From contig CAJKQK010000013.1 of the NCBI GenBank assembly GCA_905202055.1, positions 1 through 38,541 of the forward strand: DNA of 38,541 nucleotides. Direction: 5' to 3'. A program made the translations under genes and the position numbers. Shown one piece after another: positions 1-7,799 of this stretch (within the stretch, counting starts at the first letter, position 1; each line of letters begins with the position of its first letter). The stretch comes from an uncultured Oxalobacter sp. GTDB taxonomy: Bacteria; Pseudomonadota; Gammaproteobacteria; Burkholderiales; Burkholderiaceae_D. The notes beneath the pieces were generated by a model that was given only the letters and a program-made list of their open reading frames with translations, made no database searches and had not been told where the DNA came from.

Positions 1-2010
1 ATCGATGCGGATGCCGACCAGCGTTGAAATAGCCTGATTTCCGGGTAAGGAGTTTTCCATTGCGGCCAATTGGCGAAGACAGGTGTCCAGAGGCGCCAGA
101 ATAGGGGCTGGATTATGGGACGGATTATCCAGCTTTTGCCTGAAATGATCGCTTAACGTACTCAGAAGGATTTCAACGGGTATTTTGTTTTCATGGAGAA
201 AGGGTTCGAGCCTTTTGAGTTCAGCCATGTCCATGCTGGTCAATATGTCCCTGATCAGGTGGAGTGAGCTTATCCTCTGACGGTCTTTTACGGATGACAG
301 GTGGGAAACGATCAGGGATATCCTGTCAGTCATCCGGACGGCAAGGGTGTGGATGGACGGTGGTTTTGCAGCGTGCCCGATTGAGGCGTTTTCTATCCAG
401 CAGGCTTCCGCCAGATAGTACGCCATTTTTTCAAGATCGATCCGGCGGAAAACAGTGATGAGAACGATGCCCAGTCCCATACCGAACAGCTGTGCCAGCT
501 GGCTGTTGAAGATTTCACTGGCATTTAAAATGCTCTGGTCATATGTCATCAGCATTCCCGAAAAGGCTGCAACCATCAGGGAGGGACGTAATCCATAGGC
601 GGGCTGGACAGTTAAATAACCCATTATGAGCAGAAAAGGGGCAAGTACAAGGCAAAGCATTTCGAAGGAGTTGGTATAGGCAAGAACTGTCCCTAAATAG
701 AATATGCATACCGGAACCATGATGAGGATCGATTTGAATGCCCCTTTGGCATAGGATGCGGGCTCGTCGACCATGGCGAAAATGCAGCAGATGAGACAGG
801 CGTAGACGGGGATGCCGGAACCCTGCTGCCACCCGCTCATTATCCAGACGACAGAGCCGATAAGGGCGCCCATTGCCGCGCTCATGGCGGTTCTGAAAGC
901 GAGTTTTTTTTCCGTTTGCAAAAATGTGTTGGAAACGAAGGTAGCGGAGGGTTTGCGGCCAGGTTTTTCGTTTTTTCTTTCTGTTTCGATCCTGTCCCGC
1001 CAGTGGCGGCTGGAGGTGACGATATTGACGGATTTGTGAAGCAGGACGGCATAATGCAGGAGCAGGAACTGATCCCATGACGAAGCGGCATCGACAGACG
1101 GGGTAAGGGCACGTATTTCTTCATGCAGCGCTTCGCTTTTTTCACGGGTGAATGGTCCGTTTCTGATCCACCCGGCAATCTCGTCATTCATTTTCTGCCA
1201 GTGTTTCGAGAGCAAATCCGGATAAAAGTTTTCCATATCTTTTTTGTATTCCCCGATTTCTGCGCCCGTCATGATGAGCAATGCCAGCCTGTCATGAAAT
1301 ATATTGATGATGCGGGAATGCCATCGCAGTGTGGAGGGATCGTAGGGGACGTGGGTCGCCAGCAGGCGGGACGCGGTGATGTCCTGTGACAGTTTGAGGC
1401 GTTGCCCTCCTTTTTCCAGATACTGGTTTGTCAGAATGCCCCTGAGCCATTGAAGGGCTTCGGAGAGGGAATTGTCCAGTCCGGAAAGCAGTTTCTTGTC
1501 GATGCTTCGGGGGAAAAAGGCTGTGTGGATGACGGTTGCACAGAGGATACCCAGGATGATTTCTTCCACACGGGAAAGAGCCTGATCGAATGGAGCAGAC
1601 GCCGACATGACGTCAGGGCTCTGGAGCAGGGGAAAGGCGATAATGCCTGCCGTATAGGCGGCCAGCCTGAAAATGTACGAGCGTGGTGTCCTGTCCATCA
1701 GTGACAGATAGATGCATCCGCCGACCCATAAGGCGATAACGATGAGAAAGAGTATCCGGTAATTGAAGAAAAGGGGAAAACCGGTGACGACGGCGATGGC
1801 GGCGATGAGGGTGCCGATGACTCGATAGAAGCTTCTGGAGCGGATGATTCCGGAAAAAGGCTGGGCTGAAACGACGTAGACAGTCGTCATGGCCCAGAAC
1901 GGTTTGGGCAATCCCATTTTCAATGCCAGATAAATGGCGAGCATGGCCGCTGCAAAACACTTGACGGAATAGAGCAGATTCTCGAACAGTAGGGGAGAAA
2001 GTTCAAACAT
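1..2010 (-). CDS. FUSC-family (aromatic acid exporter-like) inner membrane protein, C-terminus cut by window edge
   Basis: Translating the minus strand from the ATG at 2010 gives an uninterrupted frame to base 1. An AGGAGG ribosome site lies seven bases before the ATG. The N-terminus (MFELSPLLFENLLYSVKC, then MLAIYLALKMGLPKPFWA) is the hydrophobic signature of FUSC/AaeB-type transporters and closely parallels the two other large FUSC proteins in this window. The layout is an N-terminal membrane block, a cytosolic middle and a second membrane block starting near the window's 900 region. The last visible residues (VGIRID) match the GIRRD found 16 to 25 residues before the end of the paralogues, so only a short tail is missing. 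It lies 63 bp behind emrB and is probably the third gene of that operon. Expected role is export of aromatic acids or other small amphiphiles; the substrate is unknown. Confidence 0.88.
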   Translation of the reverse strand, partial: MFELSPLLFENLLYSVKCFAAAMLAIYLALKMGLPKPFWAMTTVYVVSAQPFSGIIRSRSFYRVIGTLIAAIAVVTGFPLFFNYRILFLIVIALWVGGCIYLSLMDRTPRSYIFRLAAYTAGIIAFPLLQSPDVMSASAPFDQALSRVEEIILGILCATVIHTAFFPRSIDKKLLSGLDNSLSEALQWLRGILTNQYLEKGGQRLKLSQDITASRLLATHVPYDPSTLRWHSRIINIFHDRLALLIMTGAEIGEYKKDMENFYPDLLSKHWQKMNDEIAGWIRNGPFTREKSEALHEEIRALTPSVDAASSWDQFLLLHYAVLLHKSVNIVTSSRHWRDRIETERKNEKPGRKPSATFVSNTFLQTEKKLAFRTAMSAAMGALIGSVVWIMSGWQQGSGIPVYACLICCIFAMVDEPASYAKGAFKSILIMVPVCIFYLGTVLAYTNSFEMLCLVLAPFLLIMGYLTVQPAYGLRPSLMVAAFSGMLMTYDQSILNASEIFNSQLAQLFGMGLGIVLITVFRRIDLEKMAYYLAEACWIENASIGHAAKPPSIHTLAVRMTDRISLIVSHLSSVKDRQRISSLHLIRDILTSMDMAELKRLEPFLHENKIPVEILLSTLSDHFRQKLDNPSHNPAPILAPLDTCLRQLAAMENSLPGNQAISTLVGIRID

Positions 2011-2073
2011 GCATTTCCTCCTGCGTTACGCAGTGGGTTCGCGGCAGGTACGGCAAATGACCTGGTCAGGTTT

Positions 2074-3663
2074 TTATCCTGTGTCCGCTTTGACGGATAA
2101 AGCGTTATTGTCGACGCTTTGCGTTTTCCTGCCTTCCCGTGGCGCCAGCCAGATGGAAAAGGCAGACAGAATGAGACAGACGCTGACGGCCATCATGACC
2201 TGATTGGTCGCGAGCATGGCGCTCTGGTTGGTGACGACGTTATTGATCATCGAACGGGCCGTTTCCGTGGAGAGTCCGCTATCGGTCAGTTGCCTGAGGT
2301 ATTCGCCACCCCGGTCGACGAGCCCTGCCAGTTCGGCATGATTGTAATTGATTTTGTCTTCCCAGGAAGTATTGACGAGTGAGGTCGCGAAAGCGCCCGA
2401 GAGGGTTCGAAGGAAAGTCATCAGTCCTGCAGCCGAGGCGGTTTCGTCTTCATCGACGTTCAACAGCGCCAGCCCGATCAGCGGGACGAAAAAGAAAGGG
2501 CTGCCGAAACCCATCAGCAAAATAGGAAGCGCGACCCACCAGTAAGACGCGTCCGTATTCAGGAAGCATCGTGCGAAGGTTATCAGCCCAAGCCACAGGA
2601 GGCCGCAAAAGATGAGCCGTCTGGGATCGGTTTTCCGTGCCCAGTAAGCGGCAAGAGGGGCGACAAGGAAGGCGGAAACGCCGCTCCATGCTGTTGTTTC
2701 TCCCGACCACGTCGGGGTATAGTTCATGAAGTTCTGCAGCCAGAGAGGTGTGATGACGTTGGCTGCGAAATAGCCGCCGAAGGCAAGGCTGATGGTAAAC
2801 ACGCAGACGGAAAAACCCCTGTGCCGGAATACGGAGAGGTTGACGATGGGGTGTTTTTCACCGAGTTCCCAGATCATGAAGGCTACAAAGCCGACTGCGG
2901 CGATGATGGCAAGCGCGACGATATAGTTCGACGAGAACCAGTCGAGATCCTTGCCTTCATCGAGCATGATCTGGAATGCTCCGATCCAGACGACCATCAG
3001 GACGAGGCCTATGACATCGATGGGTGAACGGACGAGTCCCCGTTCAAAACGTTTCAGCAGTTTCCATGCCAGCCAGCTGCAGACAAGGGCTATCGGGACA
3101 TTGATGAAAAAAATCCATGACCAGTGATAGTTGTCGCAGATGTATCCGCCGAGGATCGGGCCGATGACCGGGGCCGTCAGGGTCGTCATGGCCCAAAGCC
3201 CGTTTGCGGCCATCGCTTTTTCACGCGGGAAGATGCGCAACAGCAGGGTTTGCGTCAGCGGCATCATCGGGCCGCCGGAAAGGCCCTGGCAAACGCGGGC
3301 GACGACCAGAAAGGCCAGCGAGTTGGCAAAACCGCACATGGCGGAACAGATGCCGAAGCACGCCATGGCGGTACAAAATACACGGACAGCTCCGAAACGG
3401 GCGGCCAGCCAGCCGGTCAGGGGGACGGTGATGGCTTCGGCAACGGCATAGGAGGTGATGACCCATGTCCCCTGACTGGTCGTGACGCCCAGGTTGCCCG
3501 CAATGCTGGAAACGGAGACATTGGCGATGGTCATGTCCAGCACGGCAATGAAATTGGCGCAGGAGAGCAGGATGGCGACGAACCACAGCATATTGCCTTG
3601 CAGGGGTTTGTCGTTTCCCGTGTTCAAAGCCGACATCGACGGCATGGGAGTGCTGGTTGCCAT
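2074..3663 (-). CDS. emrB: EmrB/QacA-type (DHA2) MFS multidrug exporter
   Basis: This 529-residue protein has about 14 hydrophobic segments, as in the DHA2 drug:H+ antiporter family. Family features include LDMTIANVSVSSIAGNLGV in the first membrane helix, TSYAVAEAITVPLTGWLAARFG at the loop 2-3 region and RVCQGLSGGPMMPL in helix 4 or 5. EmrB proteins work with the periplasmic adaptor EmrA and an outer membrane channel to expel hydrophobic drugs. The emrA-like gene ends 15 bp upstream and a FUSC gene begins 63 bp downstream, so the three are probably co-transcribed. No outer membrane channel gene lies in this operon; the NodT-type gene at 10.8 kb or a channel elsewhere could serve. The name reflects family membership, and the substrate is not deducible. 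Confidence 0.93.
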   Translation of the reverse strand: MATSTPMPSMSALNTGNDKPLQGNMLWFVAILLSCANFIAVLDMTIANVSVSSIAGNLGVTTSQGTWVITSYAVAEAITVPLTGWLAARFGAVRVFCTAMACFGICSAMCGFANSLAFLVVARVCQGLSGGPMMPLTQTLLLRIFPREKAMAANGLWAMTTLTAPVIGPILGGYICDNYHWSWIFFINVPIALVCSWLAWKLLKRFERGLVRSPIDVIGLVLMVVWIGAFQIMLDEGKDLDWFSSNYIVALAIIAAVGFVAFMIWELGEKHPIVNLSVFRHRGFSVCVFTISLAFGGYFAANVITPLWLQNFMNYTPTWSGETTAWSGVSAFLVAPLAAYWARKTDPRRLIFCGLLWLGLITFARCFLNTDASYWWVALPILLMGFGSPFFFVPLIGLALLNVDEDETASAAGLMTFLRTLSGAFATSLVNTSWEDKINYNHAELAGLVDRGGEYLRQLTDSGLSTETARSMINNVVTNQSAMLATNQVMMAVSVCLILSAFSIWLAPREGRKTQSVDNNALSVKADTG

Positions 3664-3678
3664 GTGAATGATTCCGGA

Positions 3679-4647
3679 CTATTTGTCCGATGCCTTTTCT
3701 CTTGTGTCGATGGTGACGGTCATGGAAAGCCCGACCTGTAAGGGATTTGCTTTCAGTTCTTCCGGATCGAGTTTGATTCGTGTCGGGAGACGCTGGACGA
3801 CCTTGATCCAGTTTCCTGTCGCGTTCTGGGCAGGGATCAGGGCAAATGCGGAACCCGTTCCACCGGAAAAACCTTCGACTGTGCCGTGATAAATGACGGA
3901 TTTGCCATACAGATCCGAATAGAGTTCCGCTTTCTGCCCGGTACGGACTTTTTCAAGCTGCCCTTCCTTGAAGTTGGCGTCCACATGCATGTCCTGTACC
4001 GGAACGACGACCAGCAGCTGGGCATCGGCCGGAATTTTTTGTCCGACTTGTACGGTCCGTTTGGCAACGGTTCCGTCAACGGGCGCACGAATGATCGTGC
4101 GTGAAAGGTCGACTTTGGCCTGATCGATCCGTGCCGTAGCCTGTGCAATGGCTGCTTTGGCAGACTCTATGGCGGCGGCACTGGATGTATGGGCATTCTC
4201 GGTTTTGGTCAGTTCGTCTCCGGAAACGGCACCGATGGCAATCAGGGCGTTGCGCCGTTTGAGATCGACGGCGGCGCGCTTGTAATCGGATTCTGCCGAG
4301 GCCAGTTCGGCTCTTGCCTTCGCACAATCGGCTTCAGCCTGATTCAGGGCGAGTTTGGCGTCCGTGTCGTCGATGACGACAAGGATGTCTCCTTTTTTGA
4401 CGGATTGTGTATCGACGACGTTGACTTCCCTGATGATGCCGGAAACGGCGGATGTGACTTGCGCGACTTCGGTTGCCGTATAGGCGTTGTCGGTGGAGAC
4501 GAAGTTCGAGGCGTAAAAATACCACCAGGCACCGTAAACGATGCCGGCGAGGACAACGACGGCAGCCAGGATTTTAAGGCGTCTGGCGCGAGGGGAATCC
4601 GGTTTTTTTGCGGGTTTGCCGATGGTTTGCGATGTTTCCGAATCCAT
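3679..4647 (-). CDS. emrA: EmrA/HlyD-family membrane fusion (periplasmic adaptor) protein
   Basis: This 322-residue protein has a charged cytosolic N-terminus, one membrane segment at about residues 25-45, and the EmrA signature FVSTDNAYTATEVAQVTSAVSG. An Ala/Glu-rich coiled-coil hairpin follows (about residues 95-185), then the second lipoyl half (IIRAPVDGTVAKRTVQVGQ) and a beta-barrel domain. EmrA forms the periplasmic bridge between EmrB and an outer membrane channel. The ATG at 4647 follows an AAGGA ribosome site six bases away. It is the first gene of the minus-strand emrA-emrB-FUSC operon and is divergent from the TetR gene at 4827. The shared spacer contains two operator-like sites overlapping its likely promoter. 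Confidence 0.92.
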   Translation of the reverse strand: MDSETSQTIGKPAKKPDSPRARRLKILAAVVVLAGIVYGAWWYFYASNFVSTDNAYTATEVAQVTSAVSGIIREVNVVDTQSVKKGDILVVIDDTDAKLALNQAEADCAKARAELASAESDYKRAAVDLKRRNALIAIGAVSGDELTKTENAHTSSAAAIESAKAAIAQATARIDQAKVDLSRTIIRAPVDGTVAKRTVQVGQKIPADAQLLVVVPVQDMHVDANFKEGQLEKVRTGQKAELYSDLYGKSVIYHGTVEGFSGGTGSAFALIPAQNATGNWIKVVQRLPTRIKLDPEELKANPLQVGLSMTVTIDTREKASDK

Positions 4648-4746
4648 TTTTTTCCTTTACAAGCATTTCCCGGATCAAAACGCGAGAAATTATTTTATGC
4701 AGAAACCGCCCGTGAGATGAAACTGATTTCCGGCATGTATTTTTCC

Positions 4747-4798
4747 AAACTGTACTACGCGGTCTATTTTCTGTAAACTGTACCGGTCGGTATAGTTT
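4747..4798. promoter_or_regulatory. Two tandem TetR-type operator-like sites
   Basis: Site 2 (4775-4798) is a near-perfect inverted repeat: AAACTGTACCG, two bases (GT), then CGGTATAGTTT, with 10 of 11 positions pairing. Site 1 (4747-4770) is a second 24-bp copy sharing 18 of 24 positions, including the whole AAACTGTAC half, but it is less symmetric. The two are 28 bp apart, centre to centre. They sit between the divergent TetR and emrA genes and cover the predicted emrA promoter and the TATAGT (4791-4796) that would serve as the TetR gene's -10. This arrangement is typical of autorepression plus repression of the pump operon. Binding is inferred. Confidence 0.65.
4749..4777 (-). promoter_or_regulatory. 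Predicted sigma-70 promoter of the emrA-emrB-FUSC operon
   Basis: On the minus strand TTTACA (4772-4777) is followed after 17 bp by TACAGT (4749-4754). These match 5 of 6 and 4 of 6 consensus bases. It would give a leader of roughly 95 nt before emrA. The -10 element lies inside the first operator-like repeat, and the -35 overlaps the edge of the second. Confidence 0.45.
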
Positions 4799-4826
4799 GT
4801 AACCGTTGTTGTTTTTGGGAAACCGG

Positions 4827-5510
4827 ATGAAAAAGAGGACGGAAGAAAAGCGGGAAGCCATTCTGGATGCGGCGACTGCTGTTTTCAGGGATATGGGGTT
4901 TCACCATGCCTCGATGAATGCGATCGCTTCCCGGCTGGGCGGTTCCAAAATGACCTTGTACAGTTATTTTCCATCGAAAGAAGCGATTTTTCTGGAAGTC
5001 GTCCGTCGTGTCGCCCTGGATAAAAACGTAAGGGTTTCCTCTTTTCTGGAAGAGCCTGCCATCATGGATGACACAAGGCAGAAAGCGGCGGAAGCTTTTC
5101 AGGAACTCGAACGGTCTGACGATGATATCGAAGGCATTTTGAAACGTTTTGGCGAGAAATTCATTGCCTTTATTTATTCTCCGAAGATTCTCGCTGTCAG
5201 ACGTGCCTTGCTTGCCGAATCGTACCGGCCCGATGTAGGACGTTATTTTTATGAGCATGGTCCGAAGAAAACAACCGAACTGATTACGGTTTTTCTGGAA
5301 AAAGCCATGAAAAAGGGTCAGCTTCGTCCCGATATGGATGCGTTTGTGGCGGCTACGCATTTGCGCAGCCTCTTGAATGCAAGATGGTATGAACGCTGTC
5401 TTTTCGAACTGGTGAAAGCGCCATCCCGGGAAGAAATGCAAAAAAGCGTCGCCGATGCCGTCAGTGTTTTTCTGGCGGCATACGGCGTCAGGGCAGGACA
5501 AAAGGCCTGA
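4827..5510 (+). CDS. TetR/AcrR-family transcriptional regulator
   Basis: This 227-residue protein has an N-terminal TetR helix-turn-helix at about residues 8-55, with the typical AILDAATAVFRDMGFHHASM and then MTLYSYFPSKEAIFLEVV. A longer helical ligand-binding domain follows, resembling the AcrR/TetR C-terminal domain types. I chose the ATG at 4827, which has GGGA about eight bases upstream, over the TTG at 4806. The TTG would fall almost on the expected transcription start after the TATAGT at 4791-4796. The gene is divergent from emrA-emrB-FUSC and very probably represses it and itself through the tandem sites at 4747-4798. The inducer is unknown. Confidence 0.92.
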   Translation: MKKRTEEKREAILDAATAVFRDMGFHHASMNAIASRLGGSKMTLYSYFPSKEAIFLEVVRRVALDKNVRVSSFLEEPAIMDDTRQKAAEAFQELERSDDDIEGILKRFGEKFIAFIYSPKILAVRRALLAESYRPDVGRYFYEHGPKKTTELITVFLEKAMKKGQLRPDMDAFVAATHLRSLLNARWYERCLFELVKAPSREEMQKSVADAVSVFLAAYGVRAGQKA

Positions 5511-5536
5511 GTGCTTGTATTTTCCTGTCGGCTTTT

Positions 5537-6223
5537 TTATTGATCGATGAATTGCGTGAATGAGGAAACCGGTACACGTTCCGTTTCCAGTCTGATGATG
5601 GCCGCTTCGGTATCCGCATATCCCAGTGCCATGCCGTTTACAACGAGTTCTTCCGGTTTGATGGGCAGGACTTCGCGCAGAACCTCGTGATAGTCACTCC
5701 AACCCCCTTGTGGACAGGTATCGAGCCCATGGCTCTTTGCCGATAGCATGATATTGTCCATGAACATGCCGTATTCGATGAAACAGCCGAAAGGCAAGCC
5801 ACGGTTCATGGTGAATATGAGTCCGACAGGAGCGTCGAAGAACAGGTAATTCCGTCTCTGCTGAAGGCGGGCTTTCTCATGTTCGCCTTTTTCAATGCCA
5901 AGGATGCCATACATGCTCCAGCCCATCTGGCGGCGGCGGGACAGGTATGGCTCAAAAAATGTGTCCGGATAATACTTGTATTCACCTTCATGTTTTTTTC
6001 CGCTGTCGAAGGCCTTGCAGCCTGCTTCGACGACCCGTTTCAGGGCATTTCCGGTCAAAACGTAAACGTTCCAGGGCTGCATGTTGGAACCGGACGGGGC
6101 CCGGGAGGCGATTTCCAGAATATGTTCAATCAGTTTTGGATCGACAGGGTCTTTTTTGAATGCACGAATGGATTTGCGGCTTTTGATGGTGGCATCGACG
6201 GCTGTCAGCATATCGTCGGACAT
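5537..6223 (-). CDS. Nitroreductase-family FMN oxidoreductase
   Basis: This 228-residue protein belongs to the nitroreductase superfamily, whose members are FMN-dependent dimers that reduce nitro compounds, quinones or related electrophiles with NAD(P)H. Seen directly are the N-terminal FMN-phosphate motif SRKSIRAFKKDPVD (about residues 14-27), RAPSGSNMQPWNVYVLTG (about 41-58), and a C-terminal GMALGYAD that lines the flavin site in this family. The ATG at 6223 follows a strong GAGGAG ribosome site. It ends 26 bp from the convergent TetR gene. The neighbouring efflux and mdaB genes suggest handling of toxic aromatics or quinones, but the substrate cannot be told from sequence. Confidence 0.9.
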   Translation of the reverse strand: MSDDMLTAVDATIKSRKSIRAFKKDPVDPKLIEHILEIASRAPSGSNMQPWNVYVLTGNALKRVVEAGCKAFDSGKKHEGEYKYYPDTFFEPYLSRRRQMGWSMYGILGIEKGEHEKARLQQRRNYLFFDAPVGLIFTMNRGLPFGCFIEYGMFMDNIMLSAKSHGLDTCPQGGWSDYHEVLREVLPIKPEELVVNGMALGYADTEAAIIRLETERVPVSSFTQFIDQ

Positions 6224-6340
6224 TTTTTTCTCCTCGCAAAATAGTGGGAAGTCAAAGTTTCATCTGATTCTCATGTTTGAAGTATGGCACACTTTACTGC
6301 ACAGTTTATGTCTTTTTTGCAATTTGTCGAGTTTGTCCCG

Positions 6341-7069
6341 TCAATGGTTTGCGCTTGCAGGCAATTTTCTCAAATCGGCGGCGACCACAAGAATGATGAT
6401 GGCGGGAATGAGGAGAGCAAGCTGAGTCAGGCTGTTTGCGATGGCGGCAATGGCGGCGGCGATGGAATAGGTCAGCCAGGATATTCCGGGCAATACGGCT
6501 TCAGGAAGGGTAGGGACTTTCTGGCCGGTCTTTTCCAGAAAACGGCGTGATATGAAACGTCCGGTGAAAGCGTCGGAGAATTTGACGATGTTGTTGGTTA
6601 CGACAAGTGTCTGAAGTGACACTCCACCGAACCGGGCAACCGTTTCGCCCTGCATGGCAAGCGCCAGTGACAACAGGGGCAATTCAAGAAGCAGATTCAA
6701 TGCAGGATTGAGCCTGACGAGGCAGGCAAGTGCCAGTACGCCGGACATGATGACCAGTTCCATGACAGGGTTGGCAAGGTGTCGCCGGATCAGGCTGGCA
6801 ATGCTGCATGCGACAAAAAACAGGGCGATGGCATAGCCGACGAGCCCGAATTTGAGCCAGTCGGCATGGGTGAAATTCATGCCAAGCTGGACGGTATTGC
6901 CGGTCATGATCGAAGCATACAGGCCTTCACAGTCCATATACCCGGTGACTTCGACAAATCCGGCCACGATGGTCAGGGCGATGACGTAAAAAACATTGCG
7001 GCCAAGAGAATCGGTCTCGGGAATGCCCTGGTATGTCGTCCGGTTTTTTGTCTTGGCTCCTTTTTCCAT
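6341..7069 (-). CDS. DUF1275 (YoaK-like) membrane protein
   Basis: This 242-residue protein has about six hydrophobic segments. The DUF1275 signature is GYMDCEGLYASIMTGNTVQ at about residues 43-61. The family is widespread and its function is unknown. It begins 10 bp after tspO ends on the same strand, so the two are almost certainly co-transcribed. After the gene a 117-bp spacer leads to the nitroreductase gene on the same strand, which has its own good ribosome site, so the operon might extend. No catalytic residues can be assigned. Confidence 0.88.
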   Translation of the reverse strand: MEKGAKTKNRTTYQGIPETDSLGRNVFYVIALTIVAGFVEVTGYMDCEGLYASIMTGNTVQLGMNFTHADWLKFGLVGYAIALFFVACSIASLIRRHLANPVMELVIMSGVLALACLVRLNPALNLLLELPLLSLALAMQGETVARFGGVSLQTLVVTNNIVKFSDAFTGRFISRRFLEKTGQKVPTLPEAVLPGISWLTYSIAAAIAAIANSLTQLALLIPAIIILVVAADLRKLPASANH

Positions 7070-7079
7070 CCATTTGCCG

Positions 7080-7571
7080 CTAGTTGTGGAGATAGATGTA
7101 CAGGTTCAGATAGGTAGCGAAGCCGACCCAGGCGATGTATGGCCAGAAAAGGATGGAGGACAGTTTTTTGACGGGCCATGCCTTGAAGGCGTACCAGATG
7201 ATCAGCCATTCGAGCAGGACGATACAGATCAGGCCTCCCGTGATGTTTTGTCGGACGAAAAAGATCATGCTCCACAGGAAGTTCAAAAAGAGCTGGAAAA
7301 TGAACAGGTTGCGCAGTGCGGGTTTTTCGTCACTGTCTGTCAGGCAGATCAGGCCGATGGACAGGCCCATGAAAACGTAAAGAATGGTCCATGCAATCGG
7401 AAAGACTGCGTTGGGAGGGGTCAAGAGGGGTTTGTTCAGGTGCGGATACCAGTTTTGTACTGAACTTTGTTGAAGGTATCCTGCCAGTGCACCGACCAGA
7501 AGACAGATAACAATCGGGATGATGATTTTGAAAATGCCTGAAAAGGAAAATGAATGTGTCCGGACGGTCAT
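7080..7571 (-). CDS. tspO: TspO/MBR-family membrane protein
   Basis: This 163-residue protein has five membrane segments, the standard TspO fold. Conserved residues are WYPHLNKPLLTPPNAVFPIAWTILYVFMG at about positions 43-71 (shown with its WY, KP, PP and W..LY positions), followed by further Trp-rich helices. TspO proteins bind porphyrins and related tetrapyrroles and are linked to oxidative-stress and photooxidative signalling in bacteria. The gene heads a pair with DUF1275 (10-bp spacing). The 228 bp upstream contain unusual overlapping inverted repeats that could structure its leader. A GAGG ribosome site precedes the ATG. Confidence 0.93.
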   Translation of the reverse strand: MTVRTHSFSFSGIFKIIIPIVICLLVGALAGYLQQSSVQNWYPHLNKPLLTPPNAVFPIAWTILYVFMGLSIGLICLTDSDEKPALRNLFIFQLFLNFLWSMIFFVRQNITGGLICIVLLEWLIIWYAFKAWPVKKLSSILFWPYIAWVGFATYLNLYIYLHN

Positions 7572-7613
7572 GTTGGCCTCAATACGGGTTGCGTTGCTTT
7601 TTAAGTGATATGG

Positions 7614-7757
7614 TCAAGTATGAGTTCACTTGATTCACTCTCTTCTGACAAATGTCGAAGACCTGTTTTGTAAAGGGCCGGTTTGCGTGTCTATTCAGTG
7701 TATTGCAGATATAAATCAGGTCTTCGCGCCCGCTGCCTGTCAGGCCGCTGGCGCGAA
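7614..7757. repeat. Overlapping inverted repeats between mdaB and tspO
   Basis: Three inverted repeats occupy this gene-free spacer. CGAAGACCTG (7656-7665) pairs perfectly with CAGGTCTTCG (7717-7726) across 51 bases. TTCGCGCC (7723-7730) pairs with GGCGCGAA (7750-7757) around an inner GCCTG-T-CAGGC (7735-7745). TCAAGT (7614-7619) faces ACTTGA (7628-7633). The first two share bases 7723-7726, so their hairpins exclude each other. None is followed by a T-run. They could form a tspO leader switch, stabilise the end of the mdaB message or bind a regulator; the function is unknown. Confidence 0.5.
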
Positions 7758-7799
7758 AGTTCCCTGATGCAGGTTTCATGAACAGGTATGAAAGGCTGG

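Noticed and set aside
3124..3741. A 205-codon plus-strand frame opposite emrB
   Set aside because: Composition is Gly/Asp/Gln/His-rich with no domain, and the emrB frame is certain.
4764..5501. A 245-codon open frame antisense to the TetR gene
   Set aside because: The TetR gene on the other strand has a clear family match; this frame has none and would cover the operator region.
7579..7779. A 66-codon minus-strand frame between mdaB and tspO
   Set aside because: No ribosome site and no family resemblance; it runs through the inverted repeats, which better explain the region.
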